From Butyrivibrio sp. (GTDB lineage: Bacteria; Bacillota; Clostridia; Lachnospirales; Lachnospiraceae), in contig SVFV01000017.1 in the NCBI GenBank assembly GCA_015056655.1, positions 1 through 64,000 of the forward strand: 64,000 bases of DNA, read 5' to 3'. A model generated the notes under the pieces. It saw only the letters and a program-made list of their open reading frames with translations. It made no database searches and was not told the DNA's origin. Positions 52,840 through 61,494 of the stretch are shown in pieces. The translations under genes were made by a program, and so were the position numbers. Positions within the stretch are counted from its first letter, which is position 1. The number at the start of each line of letters is the position of its first letter.

Positions 52840-53970
52840 ATGCGTTTTAGAACCAGACTAATGATAGCGTCGACTACCATCGTAGTCATACCGTTCATAT
52901 TGGTTATGGGGACGTTCTATTTGCTTCAACGAGCAGTTGGTGGTGATTCACCGAGACTGGTAAATTACACCGTTTTAGCTTTTGGAATTATCCTTGTTAC
53001 AAACAGCCTTATACTTACCACGTGGCTAAGGAAAAGCTTCTTTGAACCAATATACGAACTTAATATTGCGATGAAAAATATTAAGGACGGCAATTTTGAT
53101 TACATGCTGCCGACGGACATTAATGAAAAGGGCGAAATTGGCGAGCTATACAGAAACTACGAAGATATGAGGCTAAGGCTCAAGGAGTCAGCTGATGAAA
53201 AAGTATTAAGGGAAGGCCAAAATAAGGAACTGATAAGTAACATTTCCCATGACCTGAAGACTCCTATCACTGCCATAAAGGGATACTCCCAGGGACTATT
53301 GGAGGGAGTTGCCGACACCCCTGAAAGGCAGATGAAATATATTCGTACCATTTACAATAAAGCAAATGATATGAATAACCTCATAAATGAGCTGACACTG
53401 TATTCAAGCATAGACAACAACCGAATTCCTTATAACTTCACAAGGATCAATGTTGGGGATTACTTTGGAGATTGCATAGAAGAGATAGGAATGGAGCTGG
53501 ATAGTAAAGACATAAAGCTCAATTATGCAAATCTTACGACACCTGATACGCAGATCGTCGCGGATCCTGAACAGCTTAAGCGAGTGGTAAATAATATCAC
53601 AAGCAACAGCGTTAAATATCTTGGAAGAGAAGATGGAACAGGAATAATCGATATAAGAATTTTGGATGAAGTCGATTCCGTAAGGGTTGAGATAGAAGAT
53701 AATGGAAAGGGAATAGGAGCACAGGATATTCCCAATATCTTCGACAGATTTTACCGCACTGATTCTTCGAGAAACAGTAAACAGGGCGGAAGCGGAATTG
53801 GTTTATCAATAGTTAAAAAGATAATTGAAGACCACGGCGGATACATCTGGGCTACGAGCCACGAGGGAGAGGGCACGTGCATGCACTTCGTACTAAGGAA
53901 GTACAGAGAGCACCATGAGAAGACGGATAGCGAGGCAGTGGTTGAACACGACGTATTTGAAGACATTTAA
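52840..53970 (+). CDS. Sensor histidine kinase (HAMP-HisKA-HATPase)
   Basis: SNISHDLKTPITAIKGYSQGL, IEDNGKGIG, GGSGIGLSIVKKI. Confidence 0.95.
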   Translation: MRFRTRLMIASTTIVVIPFILVMGTFYLLQRAVGGDSPRLVNYTVLAFGIILVTNSLILTTWLRKSFFEPIYELNIAMKNIKDGNFDYMLPTDINEKGEIGELYRNYEDMRLRLKESADEKVLREGQNKELISNISHDLKTPITAIKGYSQGLLEGVADTPERQMKYIRTIYNKANDMNNLINELTLYSSIDNNRIPYNFTRINVGDYFGDCIEEIGMELDSKDIKLNYANLTTPDTQIVADPEQLKRVVNNITSNSVKYLGREDGTGIIDIRILDEVDSVRVEIEDNGKGIGAQDIPNIFDRFYRTDSSRNSKQGGSGIGLSIVKKIIEDHGGYIWATSHEGEGTCMHFVLRKYREHHEKTDSEAVVEHDVFEDI

Positions 53971-53993
53971 CAAAAAAACAATATGAGGAGGCA

Positions 53994-54689
53994 TTGAGTA
54001 TGAGCAGAATTTTGATCGTTGAGGACGAGGAAGCGATTGCTGATCTTGAGAAGGACTATTTAGAGTTATCAGATTTCGAGGTTAAGATTGAAAATGCAGG
54101 TGATGTAGGATTACAGACAGCATTAAGTGAAGAGTTTGATCTTGTTATTCTTGATCTGATGCTTCCTGGCATGGATGGCTTCGAGGTTTGCAAGCGCATC
54201 AGGGAAAAGAAAGATGTTCCGGTTCTCATGGTTTCAGCTAAGAAGGACGACATCGACAAGATAAGAGGTCTTGGCCTTGGTGCTGATGACTATATCACAA
54301 AGCCCTTCAGCCCTTCTGAGCTGGTTGCAAGAGTAAAAGCTCACATGGCACGCTACTCAAGACTTGTAGGCAGTGCAACTGAGTCTAATGATGTTGTCGA
54401 GATCAGAGGACTTAGAATCGACAAGACTGCAAGAAGAGTTTATGTGGATGGAGCTGAGAAGAGCTTTACTACAAAGGAGTTCGATCTTCTTACTTTCCTT
54501 GCAGAAAATCCGAATCATGTATTTACCAAAGAAGAACTTTTCCGTAAAATATGGAACATGGATTCAATCGGTGATATCGCTACTGTTACAGTACATATCA
54601 AAAAAATACGTGAGAAGATTGAATTTGATACCTCAAACCCTCAGTACATTGAGACAATCTGGGGTGTAGGTTACAGATTTAAGGTTTAA
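53994..54689 (+). CDS. OmpR-family response regulator
   Basis: REC domain and winged-helix C-terminus (VTVHIKKIREKIE, YIETIWGVGYRFKV). Confidence 0.96.
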   Translation: MSMSRILIVEDEEAIADLEKDYLELSDFEVKIENAGDVGLQTALSEEFDLVILDLMLPGMDGFEVCKRIREKKDVPVLMVSAKKDDIDKIRGLGLGADDYITKPFSPSELVARVKAHMARYSRLVGSATESNDVVEIRGLRIDKTARRVYVDGAEKSFTTKEFDLLTFLAENPNHVFTKEELFRKIWNMDSIGDIATVTVHIKKIREKIEFDTSNPQYIETIWGVGYRFKV

Positions 54690-54690
54690 T

Positions 54691-55410
54691 GTGGAAAGAC
54701 AGATAGAAATATTATTTGAAGATAATGACTTAATTGTTTGCCATAAGATGGCTGGAGTAGCTGTTCAAAGTAAAAGCTATGCTAATCCCGATATGGAGAG
54801 TATGTTAAAGAACATGCTCGCAAGACGGGAAGGAGCAAAAAAGCCGGTGGAGCTTTATGTAATCCACAGACTTGATCAGCCGGTTGAGGGAATAATTGTT
54901 TTTGCCAAAAGCAAAAAGGCAGCAGCTTCCCTCAGCAAACAGGTTCAGTCCGATGGAGGAATGAATAAGACCTACAAGGCAGTAGTTCTTGGGGAATTTC
55001 CAGAGGTTGAAAAGGAAGGCGAACTAAGGAATTATCTGATAAAAGATTCAAAAAACAAGTGCGCAGTGATAGTTGATGCGAATAATAAAGATGCTAAGGA
55101 AGCGGTCTTAGAATATAAAGTTCTTGAGACCAAAAAGGTTTTGGAAGATACTGTTCCAATCTCATTAGTGGAAATTCATCTTCAGACCGGACGTTTCCAC
55201 CAGATTCGTGCACAGCTTTCGAATATTAGTCATCCTCTGATTGGAGACAGGCGCTACTTTAACGAAAATAGTAGCAAACTGTCGCAGGAATTATCAGTAA
55301 AAAACGTGGCGTTATGCGCTACAAGCCTTACATTTAAGCATCCTGTCAGTGGCAAAAAAATGGAATTTAAGGTCGAACCAACAGGGGACATATTTAAAAC
55401 CATGAATTAA
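54691..55410 (+). CDS. RluA-family pseudouridine synthase (GTG start)
   Basis: VIHRLDQPVEGIIVFAKS, LQTGRFHQIRAQLSNISHPLIGDRRY. Confidence 0.93.
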   Translation: MERQIEILFEDNDLIVCHKMAGVAVQSKSYANPDMESMLKNMLARREGAKKPVELYVIHRLDQPVEGIIVFAKSKKAAASLSKQVQSDGGMNKTYKAVVLGEFPEVEKEGELRNYLIKDSKNKCAVIVDANNKDAKEAVLEYKVLETKKVLEDTVPISLVEIHLQTGRFHQIRAQLSNISHPLIGDRRYFNENSSKLSQELSVKNVALCATSLTFKHPVSGKKMEFKVEPTGDIFKTMN

Positions 55411-55415
55411 TAACA

Positions 55416-55461
55416 AATAGCTTTTTCTCAATAGGATTATAAAAATTGAGGAAAAGCTATT
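55416..55461 (+). terminator. Long hairpin (17-bp arms, 12-nt loop) after rluA-like gene
   Basis: AATAGCTTTTTCTCAAT ... ATTGAGGAAAAGCTATT; no strong U-tract. Confidence 0.6.
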
Positions 55462-55546
55462 AAATTACTCGAAAAAGCCTTGTTTTCTCTATATTTGTGG
55501 ACTATTATGTAAAATGCAAAAAATAAGTGTTAATGGAGAAAATATT

Positions 55547-56065
55547 ATGGCTTCTTACAAGGTTGGCGACAAAGTTATAATACTGGATTACAGTGGAAAG
55601 CCTGTTGTTCCTCAGGTAGTGGCTGAGATTGAAGATATTGTCAGTCCTACTAAGGTTAGACTGCATTTACCTGACAATGCATGCTGCTATGAGTACACAG
55701 ATTCTTTCGAGAAGATCGATGAGGAGACTTATGTAAAGTACTTAAACGCTGTTCGCAATCGTGAGCAGGAACTTCCTATGGATCTTCGTATGGATATCAG
55801 AAAGTTCATTGCGGATCACCCCCGACTTCGCAGAGATATCCTTAGAAATTATGAGTTAGATAAAAGGTATATCAGTATCATACATGCATACGCTGGACGT
55901 ATTTCAATGTATGGCAGGGAAAATATCCCTGAGAAATTCTTATGGGAATTCGAGAATGCTAAGGAAGGACTTGTTGAGACAAGACATTTCTTCCACGAGC
56001 TTGATCCCGATATCCATGAAGTAAAGGTACCGGCAGACGCAAATGCTCCGGTAGAAGTAGATTAA
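55547..56065 (+). CDS. Hypothetical protein (track start 55514; better RBS before ATG 55547)
   Basis: MASYKVGDKVIILDYSGKPVVPQVVAEIEDI; ggaga upstream of ATG. Confidence 0.7.
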   Translation: MASYKVGDKVIILDYSGKPVVPQVVAEIEDIVSPTKVRLHLPDNACCYEYTDSFEKIDEETYVKYLNAVRNREQELPMDLRMDIRKFIADHPRLRRDILRNYELDKRYISIIHAYAGRISMYGRENIPEKFLWEFENAKEGLVETRHFFHELDPDIHEVKVPADANAPVEVD

Positions 56066-56075
56066 AAGAAAAGTC

Positions 56076-56116
56076 AAAAGCTCCCGCGAAGGAAAATCCT
56101 TTGCAGGAGCTTTTTT
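56076..56116. terminator. Strong hairpin terminator, left member of an inverted pair
   Basis: AAAAGCTCCCGCGAAGGAAAATCCTTTGCAGGAGCTTTTTT. Confidence 0.9.
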
Positions 56117-56164
56117 ATGCCCTTTTTGAGGGATCAAAAAACTTTTTTTAAAATTTTTTTCTTT

Positions 56165-56196
56165 TTTAGGTTTCTTTTAGGTTGACGTTTTAATCT
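56165..56196 (+). promoter_or_regulatory. Putative OmpR/PhoB-type box and -10: TTTAGGTT-N3-TTTAGGTT-N7-TAATCT
   Basis: 8-mer direct repeats at 56165-56172 and 56176-56183 (11-bp period); same layout at 59639-59670. Confidence 0.65.
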
Positions 56197-56248
56197 AATC
56201 TCATAACAAAGAAAACCGATTGCGAAAGACAACAAGAGGTCAATAGAA

Positions 56249-56995
56249 ATGGGCGGATTTAAAGATACATTTGCAAGGATAGAAACAAAATATCTGTTGG
56301 AGGATTTCCAGTACCGGGCAATTAGAGAACGACTTGAGGGAATGGCTCAGGTTGATGAGTACGGAAAGACCTCCATCTTAAACATATATTACGATACCAA
56401 GGATTTTAATCTTATAAGAACATCTCTTGAAAAGCCGGTCTACAAGGAAAAGCTGAGACTTAGAACTTACGGAATTCCTGAGGATGACACAAAGGCATTT
56501 ATCGAGATCAAGAAAAAGTACAAGGGAATTGTTTATAAGAGAAGAATCGGAATGGATTACAGCGATGCACTTAAGTACCTGAATGAAGGAGCACCTGCTA
56601 AAAAGGAATCACAGATTTCAAATGAAATCGACTATTTCAAGAGCTTTTATAAAGGGCTTCGCCCGGCGATGGCAATATCCTACGACAGAATAGCCATGGC
56701 AGGCATAAGCGATCCGGAGCTTCGCATAACATTCGATGAAAATATCAGATGGAGAGTTGATCACCTGGATTTAAAGAAAGGTAATGTTGGAGAAGAAATC
56801 CTAAAACCAGGTCAGCATCTCATGGAACTTAAGATAGCTGGAGCAATGACATTGGAAATGGCACACATCCTCGATGAACTTGGAATCAGACAGACATCAT
56901 TTTCAAAATATGGCAGAGGATTTGTTGACTATATGTACGGTGGAAGAACAGATGCAGACAATATCATACGAGATATTCGAATTCTTTCAGCGTAA
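56249..56995 (+). CDS. VTC-domain (polyphosphate polymerase fold) protein
   Basis: FARIETKYLLEDFQ, LNIYYDTKDF, KEKLRLRTYG, AFIEIKKKYKGIVYKRR. Confidence 0.9.
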   Translation: MGGFKDTFARIETKYLLEDFQYRAIRERLEGMAQVDEYGKTSILNIYYDTKDFNLIRTSLEKPVYKEKLRLRTYGIPEDDTKAFIEIKKKYKGIVYKRRIGMDYSDALKYLNEGAPAKKESQISNEIDYFKSFYKGLRPAMAISYDRIAMAGISDPELRITFDENIRWRVDHLDLKKGNVGEEILKPGQHLMELKIAGAMTLEMAHILDELGIRQTSFSKYGRGFVDYMYGGRTDADNIIRDIRILSA

Positions 56996-57041
56996 AAAGG
57001 ATACATCAACACAGATATACAGTTTTTAAGGAGTTAGAACA

Positions 57042-57725
57042 ATGGAATCATTATTATTTAATTCAGTAATTGAATCAGGAAATATCACTGCAATGGCTTT
57101 TATGGCATCTACCCTTTGCTCACTTGCAATCGGTATCTATATAGCATTCATGGCAAACATTAAGGGTGGAACTTCAAGAAGCCTTTCAATCACACTGGCT
57201 CTTCTTCCTGCGGTAGTACAGCTTGTAATCATGCTGGTTAACGGAAATGTAGGAGCTGGAGTTGCAGTAGCCGGAACCTTCTCACTAGTAAGATTCAGAT
57301 CTCAGCCTGGTTCAGGACAGGATATCACAAACATTTTCCTGGCTATGGCAGTAGGCCTTGCAACAGGAATGGGATATATCGGAGTAGCACTTGTTTTCGC
57401 AGTAATCATCACACTTGCTAACCTTGCACTTAAGGTTATGAACTTTGGCGGACATGGATGTGATGTTAAGACAGTAAAGATTACAGTACCTGAAAGCCTT
57501 GATTTTGAAGGCATATTCGATGATATCTTCTCAAGATACACATCAAATGCAGGACTTATGGAAGTAAAAACAACAGGAATGGGAAGCCTTTATAAGCTTA
57601 CCTATAATGTAACAATGAGACCTCAGGCATCTACAAAGGGAATGATCGATGAGATGCGTCAGAGAAATGGAAACCTTGAAATCAGCTGCACAAGACCTGT
57701 AGCTGTAGTGCCGGAAGGACTTTAG
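57042..57725 (+). CDS. DUF4956 membrane protein
   Basis: TM segments plus GTFSLVRFRSQPGSGQDITNIFLAMAVGLATGMGYIGVA. Confidence 0.9.
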   Translation: MESLLFNSVIESGNITAMAFMASTLCSLAIGIYIAFMANIKGGTSRSLSITLALLPAVVQLVIMLVNGNVGAGVAVAGTFSLVRFRSQPGSGQDITNIFLAMAVGLATGMGYIGVALVFAVIITLANLALKVMNFGGHGCDVKTVKITVPESLDFEGIFDDIFSRYTSNAGLMEVKTTGMGSLYKLTYNVTMRPQASTKGMIDEMRQRNGNLEISCTRPVAVVPEGL

Positions 57726-57772
57726 TCTAAACTGAAAGTGATTCTCATCAGAGAAAAGGATGGGCTTTAAAT

Positions 57773-59572
57773 ATGAGAAAAAGAAATTTAATGGCTGTTT
57801 TTGCAACAGGAATGGTTTTAGGAGTTGGCGCAGCAGCCTGCGGAATTGCAGGAAGCGCAAATTCAAATAGTGAAAGTAATAGTGCTGCAGATGAAAGTAG
57901 CACAGAAACTGAAGAAAGCGCTGTTGCTGCAGATACAGCATCAAACACCGCTACTTTGGCAACAGCCGATGTAGACACTTCTACAATAGGTGCTGTAACA
58001 AAGGTTTCAGATCTTGATCTGGAAAACATGTTTACAGACAGAGATATTGATACTGGTTATGATGAGAGCCAGTCTGCGGTAATCACCTTAAATGGAGATA
58101 GCGCAGAAGGCACAGGAAGTGGATTTTCCATAGATGGAACAACAATTACCATTACGGAGGAAGGAACCTACATATTCAAAGGTAGCCTTAGTGATGGACA
58201 GATTGTGATCGAGGCGGATGATGCAGCCAAGATCCAGATAGTTTTAAACGGAGTAGACATAACCAATGATGATAGCGCATGTATATGGGTAAAGAGCGCT
58301 GACAAGGTATTTGTCACTCTCGCAGCAGGCAGTGATAACACATTATCCGACACTGGTGCTGAGTATGTACAGACAGATGATTCATCGAATGTTGATGGCG
58401 TTATTTTTAGTAAGGACGACATCACATTCAATGGATCAGGAACACTAACCATAAATGCCAGCTATGCTAATGGCATTGTTGGAAAAGACGATGTAAAGTT
58501 CACAAGCGGAACCTACAATATTAGTGCTACTGGCAATGCCATTGAAGGCAAGGATTCAGTAAGAATCAAGGATGGAACCTTCAACCTCAACAGCGGAAAA
58601 GAAAAGGATGGTATCCATACAAGTAATGAAGAGGATGCTGGAAAGGGCTACATCTACATTGAAGGTGGAGATCTCTCTATTTCAGCTCAGGACGATGGTA
58701 TTCATGCAGCAACTGTCCTTTATATAGCTGGTGGAAACATAGATGTTACTGAAAGCTATGAGGGTCTTGAAGGGGACACCATAGATATCCTTGGTGGAAA
58801 TATAAAGTTGAAGGCAAGCGATGATGGCTTAAATGCTTCAACAAGTACCTCTCAGGATGAGTTTGGCTTTGGAAACATGGGCGGTGGAATGGAATATGAT
58901 GAAAATGCATATATCCATATCTACGGCGGAGAGTTATATGTAAATGCAGATGGTGACGGAATTGACTCCAACGGCGACCTCTATGTGGATGGCGGATATG
59001 TGGTAGTTGATGGACCTGAGCAGGATATGAACGGTTCTCTTGATACAGGTGGAAACGCATACATTTATGGCGGAACAGTAATTGCAGTTGGTTCATCAGG
59101 AATGGTTGAAAATTTCAGCTCTGAATCAGGACAGTACTCGGTAAAATATGGATTTGAGAGTACCTTAGAAGCAGGCACTCAGATCACAATAGCAGACAGT
59201 AATGGAAATGAGCTTCTTAGCTACACACTCACAAAGAGTGCAGTTTCAATAGTATATAGCTCGGCAGATATAGCAGAAGGTGATTACACAATAACAGCTG
59301 GTGAGACATCCGATACATTCACAGTAAGCGATAAGGCTACATCAGCCGGAACTGAATCAGGCTTTGGTCCAGGAATGGGCGGTGGACACGGACAGATGCC
59401 TGATGGAGAAAGACCTGAATTTAAGGAAGGCGAGATGCCAGAGCTTCCTGACGGTGAAATGCCAGATTTTGAGAATGGCGAGATGCCTCAACCTCCAAGT
59501 GGAGGAATGCCACAGTCATCAGATGGAAATGGTGTAGACGCATCAACCCAGGATAGTACAGACCCCAATTAA
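57773..59572 (+). CDS. Cthe_2159-like carbohydrate-binding beta-helix lipoprotein
   Basis: Lipobox-like GAAAC; repeated GGxxxxxASDDGLNAS / ALEGKDSVRI-type rungs (ISAQDDGIHA, GDGIDSNGDLYVDGG); C-terminal GEMP repeats. Confidence 0.85.
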   Translation: MRKRNLMAVFATGMVLGVGAAACGIAGSANSNSESNSAADESSTETEESAVAADTASNTATLATADVDTSTIGAVTKVSDLDLENMFTDRDIDTGYDESQSAVITLNGDSAEGTGSGFSIDGTTITITEEGTYIFKGSLSDGQIVIEADDAAKIQIVLNGVDITNDDSACIWVKSADKVFVTLAAGSDNTLSDTGAEYVQTDDSSNVDGVIFSKDDITFNGSGTLTINASYANGIVGKDDVKFTSGTYNISATGNAIEGKDSVRIKDGTFNLNSGKEKDGIHTSNEEDAGKGYIYIEGGDLSISAQDDGIHAATVLYIAGGNIDVTESYEGLEGDTIDILGGNIKLKASDDGLNASTSTSQDEFGFGNMGGGMEYDENAYIHIYGGELYVNADGDGIDSNGDLYVDGGYVVVDGPEQDMNGSLDTGGNAYIYGGTVIAVGSSGMVENFSSESGQYSVKYGFESTLEAGTQITIADSNGNELLSYTLTKSAVSIVYSSADIAEGDYTITAGETSDTFTVSDKATSAGTESGFGPGMGGGHGQMPDGERPEFKEGEMPELPDGEMPDFENGEMPQPPSGGMPQSSDGNGVDASTQDSTDPN

Positions 59573-59586
59573 TTCTTCTTCCATAG

Positions 59587-59628
59587 AAAAAGCTCCTGCA
59601 AAGGATTTTTTCCTTAGCGGGAGCTTTT
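59587..59628. terminator. Hairpin terminator, right member of the inverted pair
   Basis: AAAAAGCTCCTGCAAAGGATTTTTTCCTTAGCGGGAGCTTTT. Confidence 0.9.
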
Positions 59629-59638
59629 AACATAGGAA

Positions 59639-59670
59639 TTTAGTTTGATTTTAGTTTAGCATTTTATTAT
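59639..59670 (+). promoter_or_regulatory. Putative OmpR/PhoB-type box and -10: TTTAGTTT-N3-TTTAGTTT-N7-TATTAT
   Basis: 8-mer direct repeats at 59639-59646 and 59650-59657; TATTAT at 59665-59670, same offset as at 56191. Confidence 0.65.
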
Positions 59671-59680
59671 TGTTATTAAT

Positions 59681-60793
59681 ATGAGACGAAAAGTTTTTGC
59701 TTCAATTTTCATATTGACTATAGTGCTGAATATTTTATCGATAGTTAGCACAGGCTTTGCAGATTTTTACACAAGATATATCTTTCCGATATGGGAGAGG
59801 ATCATGGGAGGAATAACATCACCCATGCCATTTTCCTTTGGAGAATGGATGATTATAGCAGGGCTTTTATGGCTACTGGTTCTATTGATTTCCTTCATAG
59901 TATTTTGCGTAAAGAAAAATCGCTTTTTTGTCGGATTTGGCAGAGCCACAATAGATCTTCTAATAATAATTGCACTGGTCATGACACTTAACTGCTTCAT
60001 AAATTACCACACGACACCCATTGGCGAGGAGATGACAAAAGAAGCTGGTGGAGAAAAAAGACAGTACACAGTGTCAGAGCTTGCAGAGTACCGGGACTTT
60101 GTTGTAACGAGATGCAACGAGCTTGCAGAGAAAATGGACAGGGATGAAAACGGATTTGTCAGATATGCAGGAACTGATGATGTAGACACAGTTAACGCAC
60201 TTATGGCAAAGGAAGCTAAGAAATCCATGGCAGGGCTATCCGACAGATTCCCTAAGCTTTCAGGATATTATGTAAATGCGAAGCCCCTCCTTTTTTCCGG
60301 CTTTATAAGTCAGCAGTATATGCAGGGTTACTACTTCCCGTTTTCCATGGAGGCTAACTATAACAACGTGATGTACGTTATGAATAAGCCTTTTACCATG
60401 TGCCACGAGCTATCTCACACAAAGAGCTACATCATGGAGGATGAAGCGAATTTCCTTGCGTACCTTGGATGCACGAATTCAGAGGACGAGGTCTTTGAGT
60501 ACAGCGGATATATCGGGATTCTGAACTATGTAAATAATGAGTTCTATAACAATGTGACTAAGGAAGAGTACGAATCCCATGTGAAGCTGTCGGATAAGGT
60601 TAAGACGGATAACATTTTCCTGACAAAGGAGAGCTGGGACAAGGTAGAAGAAAACGCTGTGTTATCTACAGAAACAGTGAAGCAGGCAGCAGATACCTTC
60701 GTGGATACAACTCTTAAGGTAAATGGAATAGATGATGGAATTGCCAGCTACTCAAGGGTAGTGGAGCTGCTTTTAATGGATTATTACAAATGA
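59681..60793 (+). CDS. DUF3810-like membrane protein with HExxH motif
   Basis: N-terminal TM helices; TMCHELSHTKSYIMEDEANFLAYLGC. Confidence 0.8.
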   Translation: MRRKVFASIFILTIVLNILSIVSTGFADFYTRYIFPIWERIMGGITSPMPFSFGEWMIIAGLLWLLVLLISFIVFCVKKNRFFVGFGRATIDLLIIIALVMTLNCFINYHTTPIGEEMTKEAGGEKRQYTVSELAEYRDFVVTRCNELAEKMDRDENGFVRYAGTDDVDTVNALMAKEAKKSMAGLSDRFPKLSGYYVNAKPLLFSGFISQQYMQGYYFPFSMEANYNNVMYVMNKPFTMCHELSHTKSYIMEDEANFLAYLGCTNSEDEVFEYSGYIGILNYVNNEFYNNVTKEEYESHVKLSDKVKTDNIFLTKESWDKVEENAVLSTETVKQAADTFVDTTLKVNGIDDGIASYSRVVELLLMDYYK

Positions 60794-60808
60794 TTTTCGG
60801 AGGGAAAA

Positions 60809-61483
60809 ATGAAATTACTTCTTGCAGAGGATGAAAAAGAGCTGTCAAATGCGCTGGTTGCCATTTTGAAGCACTCAAGCTATACAGTTGATGCTGTTTA
60901 TGATGGACAGGATGCGCTGGATTACATACTTACAAGTGAGTATGACGGAATTATCTTGGATATCATGATGCCTGGAATGGAGGGCACAGAAGTCCTCAAG
61001 GAAATTAGAGCAAAGGGAATTTCAACTCCTGTTCTTTTCCTTACAGCGAAGTCTGAGATTGATGACAGGATTAAAGGCCTTGATCTTGGGGCTGATGATT
61101 ATCTTACAAAGCCCTTTGACATGGGAGAACTCCTTGCAAGAATCAGGGCTATGACCAGAAGAAAGGCAGATTATGCTCCTAACAATCTAAGCTGCGGAAA
61201 TCTTAGTTTGGACAGAGCTACCTATGAGCTTAGTACACCGGAGCATGAGAGCATAAGGCTTGTGGGCAGAGAGTTTCAGATGCTTGAGATGCTCATGGAG
61301 AACCCAGGAAGAGTTATATCTGTTGATACTTTCATGGACAGAATCTGGTCTGATGGTGAAGCGGACGTAAATGTAGTATGGGTCTATATTTCCAATATCA
61401 GGAAAAAGCTTACTTTGCTTGAAGCAAACTGCGAGATCAAGGCTTCAAGGGGCGTCGGATATTCAATGATTGTTAAAGCTTAA
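60809..61483 (+). CDS. OmpR-family response regulator
   Basis: MKLLLAEDEKELSNALVAIL, LDIMMPGMEG, winged-helix C-terminus. Confidence 0.96.
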   Translation: MKLLLAEDEKELSNALVAILKHSSYTVDAVYDGQDALDYILTSEYDGIILDIMMPGMEGTEVLKEIRAKGISTPVLFLTAKSEIDDRIKGLDLGADDYLTKPFDMGELLARIRAMTRRKADYAPNNLSCGNLSLDRATYELSTPEHESIRLVGREFQMLEMLMENPGRVISVDTFMDRIWSDGEADVNVVWVYISNIRKKLTLLEANCEIKASRGVGYSMIVKA

Positions 61484-61494
61484 TCGGAGTCAGT

